From assembly GCA_016840095.1 (NCBI GenBank), contig JAEOSZ010000031.1, positions 1 through 64,000 on the forward strand: 64,000 nt of DNA. The letters are read 5' to 3'. A program made the translations under genes and the position numbers. Within the stretch, counting starts at the first letter, position 1; the number at the start of each line of letters is the position of its first letter. Of the stretch, positions 63,902-64,000 are shown one piece after another. The notes beneath the pieces are model-generated. The model did no database searches, was not told the DNA's origin, and saw only the letters and a program-made list of their open reading frames with translations. The stretch is from Candidatus Heimdallarchaeota archaeon. Its GTDB lineage: Archaea > Asgardarchaeota > Heimdallarchaeia > Heimdallarchaeales > Heimdallarchaeaceae.

Positions 63902-64000
63902 ATGAGTGCTCATTCAGCTGAGTTCCTTGAAGATAAAGATAAAATCAGGAAAGCTCTTAAGCTTGAACGATATGTCTGTCCACACAGGGAGATTAACTAT
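63902..64000 (+). CDS. Start of an unidentified gene (continues beyond window)
   Basis: From ATG 63902, 33 codons before the edge: MSAHSAEFLEDKDKIRKALK and on, ending with a CPHREINY-like stretch. TATA AAATATAAA (about 63868-63876) is the leaderless distance upstream. Too short for a family call. Confidence 0.45.
   Translation, partial: MSAHSAEFLEDKDKIRKALKLERYVCPHREINY

Overview
This 64 kb window is AT-rich, densely coding archaeal DNA, most likely from an Asgard archaeon (perhaps Heimdallarchaeia-like; this is inference). Direct signs of Archaea: most transcription units have a TATA-like box about 22-28 bases before the start codon, so many mRNAs look leaderless; aIF1/SUI1 with a Cys knuckle; type II methionine aminopeptidase; a geranylgeranyl-reductase-family flavoprotein; a GfcR-type regulator; TldD/TldE; a family B DNA polymerase; and a C/D box sRNA. 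Signs of Asgard: a Get3/ArsA ATPase next to a protein resembling the eukaryotic translocon-associated protein TRAP-beta, a small RING-like zinc protein, and a possible longin-like protein. No phage, IS element, CRISPR array or rRNA was seen. The window reads as ordinary chromosome with several unusual proteins.

Layout. 1-6.9 kb: partial PhoU-like protein, COG1031-type radical SAM protein, aIF1 plus zinc-ribbon operon, divergent DegV protein, then Get3 -> TatD and the TRAP-beta-like protein. 7-13.4 kb: two DegV proteins and a HAD phosphatase, a membrane-anchored glycoside-hydrolase-like protein, a C/D box sRNA, a TPR-like protein and a second HAD hydrolase. 13.5-22.3 kb: exported ENPP-like phosphodiesterase, HtpX-like M48 protease, MetAP2, two paralogous membrane glycosyltransferases, glycerol kinase. 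22.3-22.9 kb is the only long gap. 22.9-30.5 kb: small helical protein, metallophosphoesterase, pyrDK with gfcR and pyrF, RING protein and its partner, SPL-like radical SAM protein. 30.5-34.7 kb: complete fixABCX (etfB, etfA, fixC, fixX) with one unknown gene between. 34.9-43.8 kb: M42 peptidase, MFS exporter, GNAT, and a FtsX/MacB-type ABC system with one permease and two ATPases, one carrying a novel ~390-residue N-terminal region. 43.8-51.8 kb: GGR-family flavoprotein, DinB-like protein, CDF transporter, TldE/TldD, AmrS, Hsp20, ArsR regulator. 51.9-64 kb: PolB with a disrupted exonuclease, Nudix, MFS, LarA-like protein, zinc ribbons, tRNA-Gly(CCC), and two tandem cysteine-desulfurase-like paralogues that both lack the PLP lysine, with a tiny ORF between them.

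Themes. Lipid and glycerol metabolism (GlpK, GGR, DegV, glycosyltransferases), electron bifurcation (FixABCX), pyrimidine synthesis (PyrDK, PyrF, GfcR) and envelope biogenesis (Get3, TRAP-beta-like, M48, ABC export, ENPP, GH-like) dominate. The most noteworthy observations are the TRAP-beta/Get3 neighbourhood, the lysine-less cysteine-desulfurase pair, the exonuclease-dead PolB, the C/D sRNA predicted to guide methylation of 16S C1402, the RING protein with no ordinary start codon, and a PyrD whose catalytic loop has changed.
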